Source of the DNA: Cantharellus purpuraceus
Taxonomy: Eukaryota > Basidiomycota > Agaricomycetes > Cantharellales > Hydnaceae
Reading direction: 5' to 3'
Length of the DNA: 64,000 nt
Assembly (NCBI GenBank): GCA_025174535.1
Contig: JALBUN010000034.1
Coordinates: forward strand, 474,501 to 538,500
Shown: positions 23,474-34,245 of the stretch, one piece after another
Layout: every line of letters starts with the position of its first letter
Position numbering within the stretch: the first letter of the stretch is position 1
Notes under the pieces: model-generated
The model's database searches: none
The model's input: only the letters and a program-made list of their open reading frames with translations
Told to the model about the DNA's origin: nothing
Translations under genes and position numbers: made by a program

Positions 23474-25885
23474 TTAAACATCAAATTCTCTTTTCATTTC
23501 AGCACAAATGGCACTCAGCGCCTTTGCAACATGGTCGAAATCCGACAACTGTCACAGTGTTACCCGTCCAATATACCACCAATCTTTTGTGCAAACTCAC
23601 TTGGTTGAACACTTGTGCGCTGCAGCGCGTCCACCATTTGCCGTCGTGAACAAATACTGCTGCGAAGCAGTCCCACTCTTCCAATAGTTTCGTTTCCATC
23701 ATGGTACGCATCTCTGCGAGCTTGTGAGCAGGAAACGAGGCTGGGATAGGAAGAGGAAGGACGACATTGGTCTGTTCTCGCTGTGGTCAAACTGCGATGA
23801 TCAAGTCACAACGATGCACCAACCATGTTTGCCGTGAGCTCCTCAGGCATCATATTTGTCTGAAGTAGTTGCGCCAAACGCTTCCCGCCTCTCATGGCGA
23901 GAGCGTGGCAATACTCATTGATATGCGCCTCGCCTCCAAGTTTCGCTCTGAAGTCAAGAGCTGTCACGAATCAGCAAGGCCAGAGTGACCGTCAACATTG
24001 TGACTAAACTTACCTGCCATCACACTGAGGAACGGGACGCAATCGATCGTTCCCGACCCTGGGACAGATTGTTAATTGGATGTCAACATATGTGATAAAT
24101 GGAGCACAATTAAATTGAGCGACGAAATTCGGTGCTTTGGGGGTATGCGGTGATTCGGGATCCTCTGGGGATACATATTGAAATGAGGTCGGGATTGACG
24201 AACGAATAAAGTGTTGATTCCTTCAATAGAAACTCAGAACAACGGGTCACAAGAAACAAATGTGACCATACCGACACGGTACATATAGAACCGCGCAGCC
24301 GCGTTTTGCATACAACCATTTGTGACAGTTCTGGATGTAACATGCATTAACATCCAGCTGGTGTAACCGACAATGGTGACTAACCGAAACCCAGAAATCA
24401 GGAGAGGTTTTGCTCAGATTGACGCCAACTTGCTGCCCAATGCTGTGAGCGGCATCGACAAGACTCAGTACATTTTCCTCCCGGCAAATTTGAACCATCT
24501 TCTCCCATGGCAGTACACATCCTGGGTTGCTAACGATGGCATCAATGATAGCTACTACTTTTTGATGTGGCTTGCGAGTTATAGCTTGGAGATGTGCTCT
24601 AAAATCGTCGAGAATGACAGCATGGGTTGTAGGGAACGTGAGTATCATGTTGGAGATCTTGGGGTGAGGTAGAAGGTCGTGAATGTACTGCTGTGTGCGC
24701 AGGATGGCGCCATACGTAGTAGTCGCTGACCTCTAAATGAGATCGAATGAACTAGCCATCTGGAAACAAACCCACCGCCAACGATGACATCATCTGGATT
24801 CCAAACGAGGTTCCGTAAAACGGTGTTTATACCGTGAGTGGCATTCGGGACCATAACAATCTCGTCTGTTTCTGCGCCGACGAGGTGCGCCAGACGTTCT
24901 CGTGCAGCCGCTAAACGATTAGCGTACACCCTGCGGATAAACTTGTCTGGACGAGACTCGACCTCGGCCGATAGTGCTTCTACTACTCCAGAGACTGGTC
25001 GAGGTAGAGATCCGTAAGAACCTATGATCGATACTAAACGGACACCTCACACGACACTGTTAGACGTGCATACCGTGATTCAAGTTGATATAGTCCGCAT
25101 GAAACGCAAACTGGGATAAAAGAGCACGACCAAACTCTGGCGGTTGGTTGACCTCATGGGAGAAAGTCGAACGTGAATCTTTGACATTCCCATCCAAGGC
25201 TCTACGTTCATCAACAAGGGCATAGTCGGAATTGTCGGTGCTGCCTCGTCCGACCCACCGCCAAAGCTTCTCCCGAACGAAGACATCGAACGACCATATC
25301 TCGGGGGTAAGACGTTCCAGGCGGTCGCTCCAAACATATGTCTGAACCTGGGTAAAGTCCTTCAACTGAGGTAAAGATGTCTCTGGGGATATAATGGTTT
25401 GAACCGCCGAATCTAATAGGGGCGTGAATGATGCCAGTGGCGAGGCCGAAACTGTTTGGCGTGAATATTCCTACAAGTTGTGATGAATAAGGCTTATATT
25501 GACGTGACAAATGGAAAGAGCGGTACATCGCCTTCGAAAACATCAACGAGCCTGACATCTTCGGTGGTGAGACCGGCGACGATGGTACCTCTTACGGACC
25601 TTTCGTCCTGTGTCAACTCACGCTTGAAGAAAGACTTTGCGGATTCATATGGGACAATAGCTGGATAGTCACATCCCTGTCACAACAAGTAAACAGCTCA
25701 AGCTCAACTTCCAGAGCAGTCGAATGGGATAGGCATACTTTGACATGGTGTCGAGTGAAATCTAGAAGAATAGCAGGTGCGACTTGCAAATGGTCACCAG
25801 TATTGCCAATGACCCTTTTAATGACTTCTGGGTGAAGGAGGGTCCCATAGAAGAAAGCAGACGTCGTGTCGGAGGAGGAGGGCAT
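23474..25885 (-). CDS. Fused AIG2/gamma-glutamylcyclotransferase-like domain and class V PLP-dependent lyase
   Basis: The N-terminal domain is AIG2/GGACT-like: FFYGTLLHPEVIKRVIG (the YGTL substrate loop), then LVDVFEGDVPLF, whose Glu matches the catalytic Glu, and LTPEIWSFDVFVREKLWRW. A linker of about 50 residues runs directly, in one uninterrupted exon (25365-25060), into FGRALLSQFAFHADYINLNHG, the start of a class V aminotransferase fold. That domain continues GAETDEIVMVPNATHGINTV, VVAIIDAIVSNPG, LSLVDAAHSIGQQVG and CHKWLYAKRG, where Lys is the PLP Schiff-base residue. It resembles isopenicillin-N-epimerase-like proteins and the ergothioneine C-S lyase Egt2. No Met occurs between the domains in that exon. 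The end reads MKREFDV. Confidence 0.8.
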
Positions 25886-27039
25886 CGTCTAAGTTATCGA
25901 TATCTACAGTATATTCTCAGGCTTCAGCTACAGTGGCGGCCCGCCACTATACTCTTACATAAATACCAGTCGTCACATGCGCCACCCGGCAATGGCGAAG
26001 CGAAAGTCTATTGGGTTCGCATGCACGTGTTAATATGTGCAGCATCAGTCCAGGTAGTGGGTAGTGTACAGTCTACAGGGCTGGCGGAAATTACATATCC
26101 GGCCACATACAGATACCCGCGACCGGCACTACCTAACGCAAACTCTTGCTCATAGAATCTTCCACGAAGGACACGAGATCAAGCTGTAAGATGTGCGTCG
26201 AGCTCCAGCCGTCGAGAGCTCTGGCTCCAGCATAACATAATATAACATAATACCAAGGGCAGCCATACACGTTCGTGGCAGCAAGCCTGAGAACATAAAG
26301 TCAGTACGTGGGGTAGTATAGAGCCCGTAAACTCACCTGGTTTCAGCGTACCGTTCTGTCATAAAAGACCACGTGCATCTCTTTGATCAAAACACCCTTC
26401 ATAACGAAGTTGGGATGATAGAGGAGAATAGGCCAATTTAGGTTGGATGCATAGACAACTAAGTATTTTCAGTCACGTGATAGCATCTCAGCCACAAGTC
26501 GAAGACGCTTGATCACCATATCCCCCACGTCCAACAGGTTCTCCACACAATTATTCCGATCTGTGTTTACATCCGAACAACTGTAAGTTGCAGTAATTCC
26601 TGAACAACCACAACTCCGGTACTAGATGAAATTCGAGATGAGTACTTAGGATCGTAGAAGTAGTAATATCAACGTATGCAGGGCCATTAGATAGATAAGT
26701 TCCATTATAGTCGCTCTAGGCCATTTATGGCCTATGTCGGACTACCCATGTATATGTACATATGTGGTTAAGTATTTATATTTTGTGTGACGTGTATAGG
26801 CATGGGGGGATGGGGAAGTGTGCGTGCCCCGTAAAGGGTAGTGGAGTCATGTATGGCTCCGTTGTCGTTGGGTTTCGACGACGTCTGGTTAGTTTTTGAT
26901 GCAGGGCCATTTAAAGAATACGAACTTGATTGTGACTGTCTAAATACTAGTTACTCTATGTTGCTGGGCCGCTTACCAGTGCCGAACGTGAGAATAAAGT
27001 TCATAGAGTTTGCTATTGGCTACTCGCATTTCACAAGCC
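25886..27039. other. 1.15-kb spacer before the carboxypeptidase gene
   Basis: No gene assigned. It should contain promoters for both flanking divergent genes. A small AT-rich direct repeat of CATAATATAA type lies near 26231-26253. Confidence 0.4.
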
Positions 27040-29168
27040 ATGTTGGTGTCGAGTAGCGTCTTTCTTGCCGCACGTCTGCTGCAAGTTGCTGCTGTTCAGC
27101 AGCCCTTTCTTTCCAATTCAAATGCCTATATCTCCAAGTTCGCTGGGTATGATTCTGGATTGATCTCTCCCATCGAGGATCTGGCTGCTCTCTCTGCGGC
27201 TGAATATACCACACTTGTCCATCCAGCCTACCCACACCATAGCGTTCGCATCAAGCAGAACACTGCCGGTTTTTGCGATGACACTGTCAGGTGTGTCGTA
27301 TGCCCAGCACCAAATGTTCCCATTTCCTGATTTCGCACAGATCATACACAGGCTACGTGAATTTCCAAGCCCGTCATTTGGTATTATCTGGTTCTAGCAT
27401 GGGTATCCATCCCTGAGCTAATGGCATGGATAGTTCTTTTATTTCTTTGAAAGCAGGAATGATCCAAAGACTGATGATTTATTACTATGGACTAATGGAG
27501 GTATGAGCCCAGAGACTCAACTTGATTTTGCGGGTATATGATGTGATCAGGTCCTGGCTGTTCCTCATCCCTTGGTCTCCTAATGGAACTCGGTATGATC
27601 TTGAGCCTGGAATGCTAGCAGCCTGCATCCTCCTCATCATGACGTATGCAGGTCCCTGTACAATTAAGGATGCCAACAGCACAACATTTAATCCTTACTC
27701 CTGGAATACAAACGCAAATATCATCCTCATCGATCAACCAGTTGGTGTTGGCTGGAGTTACGCTGAGTATGGGCAAAGTGTTGTAGGTGTTTTCATACGT
27801 ACAAATTTACCACGTCCCAACACTGCGCAAATTCAGGGAACTACAGAAGACGCAGCCAAGGATATCGCTGCATTCGTTAGGATCTTTTTCGATACCTTCA
27901 CCGAGTTCAAAGGTCGGGCATTCCATATCGCTGGCGAGTCCTATGGGGTGGGTTAGGTTCGAACTCACCAGAAGGTATTACTGACATACTTCTAGGGTCG
28001 CTATGTCCCTGTCTTCGCTGCACAAGTATATGATGAAAATAAGGAGGCAGTCGCAGCCGGAGCTACCCCTATCAATCTGGTTTCGATCATGATTGGTGCG
28101 TTTCCTCTATTCAAATTTGGAAAATTTTGAGACTTCGGGGTAGGAAATGGGATCACGGATTTCGCTCGGTTAGTGCACTTGCAGATGCAGTTGGTCTGGG
28201 ATACCCATCTAACCCCTGCGCGCAGTACACTCCTCTCATACTACGATGTGCAGTGCACAGGTGCTAGCATAGCACCATTCCAAGACATTTCGACATGTGT
28301 TCGGATGAAAAAAGCGGTAAGAGCGGTGCACACATGACTTTGACGACCGCCTACGATTTTCCAATTACTAGCTCCCTCGATGCCAACGTATGATGCAAGA
28401 GTCTTGCGTCGACGAATTTGATGCAATGAATTGCAATGGTGCCCTGTTATTCTGTGACTCTGAGATTTCGATTCCATTCCTGACGTCTGGTGAGAATGCT
28501 TTCGTTTGGTTATGTATTGATGTTCACATCTATCAGGCAAAAATCCGTATGATGTTTCGAAAGACTGTCTGGGTGAACTTCAGCAGTCGCTCTGCTATCC
28601 CGCCGTGGCGTGAATCTCTTTTATCTCATTTCCTGCCCTAGCTAACCTATCCACACGTCTATAGCGACATTGTCAATTACATGAACACCCCAGCGACGCG
28701 CGCGATACTCGGCGTTGATCCTTCCGTTGGAAACTTTACGGCTTGCTCTTCCAAGGTTTCATTCTTATTCAACCAGAACATGGACGAATATACCCACCAG
28801 ACCCAAATCTACGTCGCCGAATTGCTAGAGCGTGGAGTCCGCGTGCTTGTCTACGCTGGGACGTATGACTGGATTTGCAACTGGGTGGGTCCCTTGTACA
28901 CCCAAATGCTGGTGGGACACTGATAGAGAATATACTTCAGGTCGCCAACGAACGCTTTACGCTTGCCATGGAATGGTCGGGACAAAGCAAGTTCGCCTCA
29001 CAGGAGCTCCGCGAATGGAGTATCGATGGCAAGAGAGTCGGTCTCACTCGGGCTGCGGAGGGATTGACTTTTGCCTCGGTCGAAGGAGCAGGACATATGG
29101 TTCCGCATGATAAGCCGGCGGAGGCTCTGGTGCTTCTGAAGCGTTGGTTAGCCAAGGAAGAGATGTAA
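27040..29168 (+). CDS. Serine carboxypeptidase (S10 family)
   Basis: A secreted or vacuolar exopeptidase that removes C-terminal residues. The N-terminus MLVSSSVFLAARLLQVAAV is a signal peptide. Conserved blocks follow after splicing: SYTGYVNFQ, FYFFESRNDP, WTNGGPGCSSSLG, NANIILIDQPVGVGWSYA, HIAGESYGGRYVPVFA (catalytic Ser), SIMIGNGITD, VLVYAGTYDWICNW (catalytic Asp) and VEGAGHMVPHDKPAEAL (catalytic His). All three triad residues are therefore present. A middle domain rich in Cys (CVRMKKA, CQRMMQESCVDEF, CNGALLFC) fits the disulphide-linked cap. Around ten introns are required. The long upstream frame that seems to extend the N-terminus has no ATG in frame and is not used. Confidence 0.88.
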
Positions 29169-30380
29169 AATGGGATATGTGGACGCCAGTCCGGTCATTT
29201 CCCAAGAGCCCCTGCCTTGCTAAGATTGTATTATTTTTGTGTTGCTATATCTTGGTAAAATATATACATGCCCTTGCTCTTTTGTTCAGTTATGTACTAC
29301 TGCAAAGTTTACACGACGGAATCACAGTGGTATCGTTGGCAAGACCTTAAAATGTAATTGAGTACGCAACTGGTAGAGATAAAAACGGCTCTTAACTAGA
29401 TAGGTTATCGAGGGTTGGACAACAGTGAACCTACATGCTTGAGATTAATTAGATACCTGGAATGCTTTGTAATTCGAGATTGTGACGAGATTGTGATATG
29501 AATGAACAAAATCCATCCTCTGCAGGGGGGTCTTCTCGAACGATACGGGGAAATGAGTATCATCTGTGATCCATATAATGGTAATCTGGAATGGTGCGGG
29601 GGAAAGATCGGGATGAGTGACATCTCTGGGTGAGGAATGTCTTTAGCATACAAAGCATAGAAGGGGAGTAAAATGATGTCTCTCAGATCCAAAAGGGAAT
29701 ATCCGCAAAGACTGGAGAGTCATTGGCAGTCTAACATGCTTAATGGATGGCCCATACTATGGGCGCATCATGGAACAAAGCAGGCACGAGTAGACGACTC
29801 ACCCACACCGTTGACATGAGCAGACTTTGCGCTTTCAGCGTGAAGACCCGGGGATAGATTGTAGGAAGAGAAGGTCGGATGGATATCGATCTGGCTCGCG
29901 ACATGTAAATGGAAACACAGAACGAAAACTTGTCTGAATAGGCGCGAACACACTTGCAGCTCCGCTGTACGGTCGACCTTCATGTGAACACCCAGAGCTC
30001 TACTTGCTAACTTTAGAGTCATTTCCGACCCTCTCGATGCATACGATTGCGAAACATTGACCCATTGTGCCCAATACTGTACTCACAGAAGCACTGCAAG
30101 GGTGGCCTCCCCCTAGCCTCATGGCTTCCGCCCTGTAGTTTAGTGGTTTTCTCCCAGTAGATAGGTAAGATGAGGAAGCCGATCTGAGGAATTTTTGATC
30201 CCCGCAGCCTCTAGAAGAGTCGGGTGACTTTCCAGCGAATTCTGAGGACAAGAAAGTGCATGTTCCATGCGTACAAGGCCCTGTCGCGTCTGAGCTGCGG
30301 CTACACATCATGGACTTACCCCTCACTCGGTCTTAATCCTCAGGTAAACCTTATGATCTGGATCTCCAGAAACTATGCTA
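29169..30380. other. 1.2-kb spacer upstream of HSP20
   Basis: Several short minus-strand frames (for example 30000-30326) show no family signature. No gene or repeat assigned; the right end is the HSP20 promoter. Confidence 0.4.
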
Positions 30381-30386
30381 TATAAA
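30381..30386 (+). promoter_or_regulatory. TATA box of the HSP20 gene
   Basis: A clear TATAAA (context GCTATATAAAGG) lies about 95 bp before the ATG at 30482. A strong TATA box suits a heat-inducible gene. I could not identify a convincing array of nGAAn heat-shock elements upstream. Confidence 0.6.
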
Positions 30387-30481
30387 GGCCCCCATGCGGA
30401 CCCTTGACCCAGCTTTGCTTTCTCGCCCGTTTCTATCTTGTCTCATCCTTCACTGTCTTGCCATCACTTCCTTGTGACCTA

Positions 30482-31392
30482 ATGAGCAACACCAAAATCT
30501 CTGATAATATGAGAGGTTCTCCCTTTCGTGCTTGGGACGCTTTGGATCGATTATTCAACGAGGCGTTCTCCCGAAGTAAAACGCGCCCTTTGTCCCCCGA
30601 CATCCAGTATCCTTTACCGCCGCGCTATGCTGAACCTCATCCATACGCACACGCAGGGGCTACGCCATATGCCTCTAACACTCCCGCTTTCCGGTACTCG
30701 AACGAGAGTCTTGGCTTTTCTGGACCGGATGACCAAGATATCGATGATCCTTTTGATAGAATATGGAATGAGGGCCTGCATAGTACCAGGAGAAGTACGG
30801 TGACCAAGTCCCGGACGATGAAGCGGCCGAATCGCGTACTTGAGGGATCTGGATCGAATTCGACATCGACGTCCAATGATGCCTCGAGTTCAGGACCGTC
30901 CGCTTCTTCTCCACCCCCGCTCTCACCACTCGAGTCGACAAAATCACCAAGAGCGAAGAAAAATAAGTCGAAGTACGTGTATTGTGACTTGAGAGTTGTG
31001 ATAACGTTGATAGATGCTGACGATTTAGGAACAGAGTCACCTTTCGAGATTCGTCCGATGGGAAAGTGGTGACGGCAACATTTGAATTGCCCGGAATCAA
31101 GAAATCCGATGTGCATGTCAGTTTTCAAAGCGACAAAATAGTTATTTCGTGGGAGAGCGTCACCACTGATGAGAGGATGGAGGGCGACCGACTCGTTCGT
31201 GAGCGGAAGGAGAAGCAGTACGTCAGGACCCTACCGTTACCAGAAGGGACAAAGGCCGGTTCAAATCTCAAAACCCATCTCAACTTGCTGCTAACACAGG
31301 TTCTACTGCAGGTTGAGAATGTCAAAGCATCAATGGATGGTCGACGTTTGGTGCTGACATATCCCAAATTCAGGACAGACAGACGGCGTTGA
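30482..31392 (+). CDS. Small heat-shock protein (HSP20 / alpha-crystallin domain)
   Basis: An ATP-independent chaperone. The N-terminal half is long and low in complexity: MRGSPFRAWDALDRLFNEAF, a Pro/Tyr-rich region, then a Ser-rich linker with KSPRAKKNKSK. An intron starting at the GTACGT donor near 30973 leads into RVTFRDSSDGKVVTATFELP, the start of the alpha-crystallin domain; GIKKSDVHVSFQSDKIVISW and SMDGRRLVLTYPKF (the usual G-x-L position is varied) complete it. A 57-bp in-frame segment (31255-31311), absent from typical family members, sits between EGTK and VENVKAS and looks like an intron. Either a retained insert or a GC-AG intron would keep the frame. Confidence 0.85.
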
Positions 31393-32465
31393 GAGGAGGA
31401 TGAGTCGTGCGGTAGTTGGACTCAAGAGTACGCTGATGTGTCGCACACAAACTGCGGTATCCCGGGGGTGCCAGGTTTGTTCTGTGCATATTTGATTAAT
31501 TTGCTTGCGTAGGAGTAAATGATGTAGTTACAGCTTGGCCTGGTTTGATTGATGGAGTACGAGCCGTTTGGATAAGGCCGCCTATCTGACAGAGTCACAA
31601 AGGCGTTGGTGATTTACGTAGGTTGGAATGCCAATCCTGTTTAGATCGACGTCTTGAGATCTCGATTCGAGGTGATCTGAGCCTGCCTCAGTTTATTGAA
31701 TAGAGTCGCAAAAAAAGACGTGAGTATTTTGGCACTGATTGTCCACATATGTGGGTAACAGGGATTTGGAGGGAAGGACACAGGGATAGGTTCATAGCGT
31801 GACAGATTGGCAACATCGCCACAGGCAGGCGAATGGCCAGGGACGGATCGAGACAGTCTTTCTGTGGATGCGCCAGACATCGGGAGTACCAGAAGAGAGT
31901 GCAGAGATGGCCTCTGATGCACGATGCCTTGAGGGGAACACTCTACAGTCATGGTGGGCGGTGCCATCGGCTTTATCAAACTGTGACGGTTCTCACGATA
32001 GATACAGCCCGAACGTTCGTTGATCATGGTGGCTCAGCTGTGGGTAAACACTGTACGGGTTGTATGTCACCCAAACTGATTGATGTGCGCCATATGTGGT
32101 CAAGTGCCTGTACTGTATTTTTGGCCAACGGTCTTTGGTGGAGGTGAGCTGATGAAGGGAGGACGATGGCCATGTTATGCTAGGTGTCGAAGTGCATCAT
32201 ATGCAAAACTCGAAGTGGGGTAAAGACAAGGGTATATTATACAAACCCAAAACAGGTATGGGAAATGAAAAGGTAAGTCTTACCGCCCGTTTTGCAGTAG
32301 AGATCAGCCCTGCGCCTGCTGCTTCGGCGTTTGACGCCCACACTGTCTACAGAGAAATTTTTACTGCAGTTGTCTTTGGCTTGGACATGCTCCTTTCCTC
32401 TCCCTCTGGCATATTCGGGTCGGATCATGTCTTGACATTTTCCTTATTACTTTCAAGCTGCTGTG
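31393..32465. other. 1.1-kb spacer upstream of the dehydroshikimate dehydratase gene
   Basis: No coding frame assigned. A GTAAGT at about 32273, with acceptor-like CAG at 32509 and 32560, suggests an intron in the 5' UTR of the next gene. Confidence 0.35.
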
Positions 32466-32560
32466 ACTCGCCCTCCCTTCCAAACTGTAGCCATCTTCTG
32501 TGCTTTCAGTCCCTGCAACTCGCCCTCCTTCCAGACTGTAGCCATTTTCTGTATTTTCAG
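32466..32560 (+). repeat. Two-copy 52-bp tandem repeat carrying acceptor-like ends
   Basis: Copy 1 (32466-32509) and copy 2 (32518-32560) share ACTCGCCCTCC, ACTGTAGCCAT and a pyrimidine tract ending TTTCAG. The second TTTCAG lies just two bases before the ATG. The period is 52 bp. Confidence 0.75.
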
Positions 32561-32562
32561 CC

Positions 32563-33630
32563 ATGCTTCCTCAACTCGGCATCTCTACACTCTCCCTTGG
32601 CTCCTGCGAACACCACTCTCTTCTTTCAAAACTCCAAGCTGCTGCACGCGCAGGTTTTACCGCCGTTGATCTCTTTGATACTGATTGGGAGCATTTTAAA
32701 TGTCAGTACGCAAAGTTGAACAACCTCCCACTTTCTACTATCGATGGAGACGACACCTCCATTCGCGCTGCGCATGCCATTAACAGCATGTGTGCCTCCC
32801 TCAACCTCCGCCTGTTGTGCCTTCAGCCATTTCGCGAGTTTGAGGGTCGAAGGAATCTGGAGGAAGCCGCAGAGCGTATGCGTCACGCTCGTGGTACTCT
32901 TTCAATTCTTCCCGTTCTCGGAACATCCATGCTTCTCATCCCTTCGACTACTCTCCCATCCTCTCGAGTCGACTCAAGCCCAACTCGCATGGCGGCAGAT
33001 CTGGCCACACTGGCGGATTATGCTGCCACTTTCTCACCTCCCTTGCGCATTTGCTATGAGGCTCTCTCCTGGGGTACTCACGTCAATACTTGGAAAGCCG
33101 CCTGGGAAGTCGTCGAGCTTGCCGATCGTCCCAATCTCGGTCTATGTCTTGATTCCTTTAACACTGCCGCGCGTGAATGGGCCGATCCATATAGTTCCTC
33201 CGGAATACTCCACCCTTCGGTAAATGACGTACTCCATACCAGTCTTGGCGATCTCGTTGTAATGGTCCCTGCCAGCAAGATATTTTACTTTCAGCTTGCC
33301 GATGGGCAGCGCATGTCGACGCCTTTGACGCCTCCCGAGGATCCTGCAGTTCCTCTATTGCGTCCATGGTCGCGTTCGTATCGGCTATTCCCTCTTGAGA
33401 CCACGAGGGGGGCATATTTACCAGTCAAGGAGTTTGCAGAGGCCGTTCGCGACACAGGATACAACGGACCTTGGTGTCTTGAGATATTCAATGACAGTCT
33501 CAATGACCCGGAAGCTATCGTCCCAGACGACCATGCACGCAGGGGTATGGAGTCTTTGCTTAAAACTCTCGCAGTCGTTGGGATCAAGGGCAAGCAGTTA
33601 AATATGTTTCAGAAATATCCTATCGACTGA
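32563..33630 (+). CDS. 3-Dehydroshikimate dehydratase (fungal QutC/Qa-4 type)
   Basis: Converts 3-dehydroshikimate to protocatechuate in quinate/shikimate catabolism. One uninterrupted 355-residue frame forms a sugar-phosphate-isomerase-like TIM barrel. Motifs in order: LGISTLSLGS, AAARAGFTAVDLF, LNLRLLCLQPFREFEG, ICYEALSWGTHVNTW (metal Glu), PNLGLCLDSFNTAAREWADP (metal Asp), KIFYFQLADGQRM (metal Gln), WSRSYRLFPLE, GYNGPWCLEIFNDSL (metal Glu). The GTHVNTW and SFNTAAREWADP blocks are characteristic of the fungal enzyme. It is the only gene of its size here without coding introns, and no other quinate-pathway gene is adjacent. Confidence 0.85.
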   Translation: MLPQLGISTLSLGSCEHHSLLSKLQAAARAGFTAVDLFDTDWEHFKCQYAKLNNLPLSTIDGDDTSIRAAHAINSMCASLNLRLLCLQPFREFEGRRNLEEAAERMRHARGTLSILPVLGTSMLLIPSTTLPSSRVDSSPTRMAADLATLADYAATFSPPLRICYEALSWGTHVNTWKAAWEVVELADRPNLGLCLDSFNTAAREWADPYSSSGILHPSVNDVLHTSLGDLVVMVPASKIFYFQLADGQRMSTPLTPPEDPAVPLLRPWSRSYRLFPLETTRGAYLPVKEFAEAVRDTGYNGPWCLEIFNDSLNDPEAIVPDDHARRGMESLLKTLAVVGIKGKQLNMFQKYPID

Positions 33631-34245
33631 CTGTACATTTTTAGATTCAAGATTTAAAGTGTCTGCCTTCACAGAAATATACTCACCCGTCAAAGTTCGA
33701 AAACTGTATCGCTTTCTTGTCCTCTTTCCTATCGCTTCCGCCCTCATACTCGTGTTAAATTTGCTGATCCCGCTTTCCCCTCCATCACGATTCTTCTTCT
33801 CTTTTTGATGGTTAGCATCCGCCCATATATTTACTCGTATTCACTTATACCACCAAGTTGTTATAGACATCCACGCAATGCTTGACCTATTTACTCATAT
33901 CCTAGAACTCCCATCTGAATTGCATCTTCTTGCTCCTCTTGCACCAACCGCTATGTATTTTCCGAGACACTAGTACGTCTAGTATGAAGGAAGCATTGCG
34001 TAACTGACGAATCATAGCGTTAGTCTTTATATCAAGCATCACTATTTTGAAAAATGCACTCAGGGCACGCAGGAGAATTCGTGAATGGAGATAGGCAAGA
34101 TGCTCTGTAGGATCACTGTACTATATACTAATGCAATAGTTCAGTCACGTGAGATACTCCGTGACCGTGTTGTTACCGATACTGCGTTTCGTTTTGGATG
34201 CCAACCTCTAGTTTCGGCTTTGCTGGCTAAATTTCGAGCATGGCC
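33631..34245. other. 600-bp spacer before the helicase gene
   Basis: Pyrimidine-rich sequence without a recognisable gene; 3' UTR of the dehydratase and promoter of the helicase. Confidence 0.4.

Noticed and set aside
26841..27056. Upstream extension of the carboxypeptidase N-terminus
   Set aside because: No in-frame ATG links it to the signal peptide; the ATG at 27040 begins a typical signal sequence.
30190..30260. Heat-shock elements upstream of HSP20
   Set aside because: TTC and GAA triplets occur (for example near CTCTAGAAGAG and TTCCAGCGAATTC), but not with the 5-bp register of a real element.
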